Shown here: positions 5,025 to 5,081 of the stretch, in pieces
Position numbering within the stretch: position 1 is the stretch's first letter
How the letters are laid out: every line of letters begins with the position of its first letter
Assembly: GCF_000497445.1 (NCBI RefSeq)
Contig: NZ_CM002285.1
Location: forward strand, 2,857,468 to 2,862,548
DNA length: 5,081 nucleotides
From: Streptomyces roseochromogenus subsp. oscitans DS 12.976
GTDB lineage: Bacteria; Actinomycetota; Actinomycetes; Streptomycetales; Streptomycetaceae
Reading direction: 5' to 3'
Made by a program: the position numbers and the translations under genes
Notes under the pieces: model-generated
What the model saw: only the letters and a program-made list of their open reading frames with translations
Told to the model about the DNA's origin: nothing
The model's database searches: none

Positions 5025-5081
5025 CCCTTCGGCACGGCCGACTGCGCCGCCCCGGGGGCGAGCCACTGAAAGAGGGGCCGA

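Larger units (their letters stand above)
4793..5081. other. Upstream region of the second transpeptidase, no gene seen
   Basis: This stretch has open frames on both strands, but the peptides are low-complexity Arg/Pro/Gly mixes without a domain. The frame of the transpeptidase stays open back to 5035, which I treat as chance, because the lipoprotein signal starts naturally at 4792. No consensus promoter is evident. It contains the nested palindrome at 4831-4847 and the hairpin at 4992-5024. Confidence 0.4.

Noticed and set aside
4793..5035. N-terminal extension of the second transpeptidase to 5035
   Set aside because: The added 81 residues are Arg/Pro-rich without structure and would place the lipoprotein signal deep inside the protein.
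1..5081. Mobile elements, CRISPR arrays, tRNA genes or a toxin-antitoxin or defence system
   Set aside because: No transposase, terminal inverted repeats, spaced direct repeats, tRNA-like cloverleaf or recognisable defence domain was seen; the content is ordinary chromosomal genes.

Overview
The window looks like chromosomal DNA from a Streptomyces or a close actinomycete relative. G+C is very high, codon third positions in the genes are almost all G or C, GTG and TTG starts are used, and a lipoprotein L,D-transpeptidase pair and a small HATPase_c protein of the streptomycete type are present. All four protein genes I accept lie on the minus strand. The long open frames on the plus strand (for example 1096-3675 and 3773-4831) are antisense shadows.

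Layout from left to right: 1-89 is a comparatively AT-rich intergenic end with no gene. 90-593 (minus) encodes a small HATPase_c ATP-binding regulator of the anti-sigma-factor type. 594-891 is a leader or promoter region with an inverted repeat, a direct repeat and a short palindrome; an upstream TTG start at 752 is possible. 892-1659 (minus) encodes an enoyl-CoA hydratase/isomerase family protein with both catalytic glutamates; a -10-like TAACCT ends 7 nt before its ATG, which suggests a leaderless transcript. 1660-1800 holds several hairpins, including overlapping GGGGCGC/GCGCCCC arms directly after the stop of the next gene. 1801-3027 (minus) encodes an L,D-transpeptidase lipoprotein with a strong RBS and a TTG start. 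3028-3580 is a 553-bp spacer with the promoter of that gene and a weak, frame-broken coding-like stretch. 3581-4792 (minus) encodes a second L,D-transpeptidase lipoprotein with the same domain order. 4793-5081 is upstream DNA with a nested palindrome and a large hairpin but no supported gene.

The functional theme of the right two thirds is the cell wall. Two paralogous, probably membrane-anchored Ig-like plus YkuD L,D-transpeptidases sit in tandem, most likely making 3-3 cross-links in peptidoglycan outside the membrane. Separate promoter-like and terminator-like signals and the long spacer suggest they are transcribed independently. The enoyl-CoA hydratase (acyl-CoA metabolism) and the HATPase_c protein (regulation) have no evident link to the cell wall or to each other beyond shared strand.

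I found no mobile element, CRISPR array, tRNA or rRNA, and no clearly new system. The best second-look items are the tandem transpeptidase duplication with an atypical glycine after the catalytic motif, the alternative hairpins at 1773-1801, the leaderless promoter of the hydratase, and the structured leader of the HATPase_c gene.
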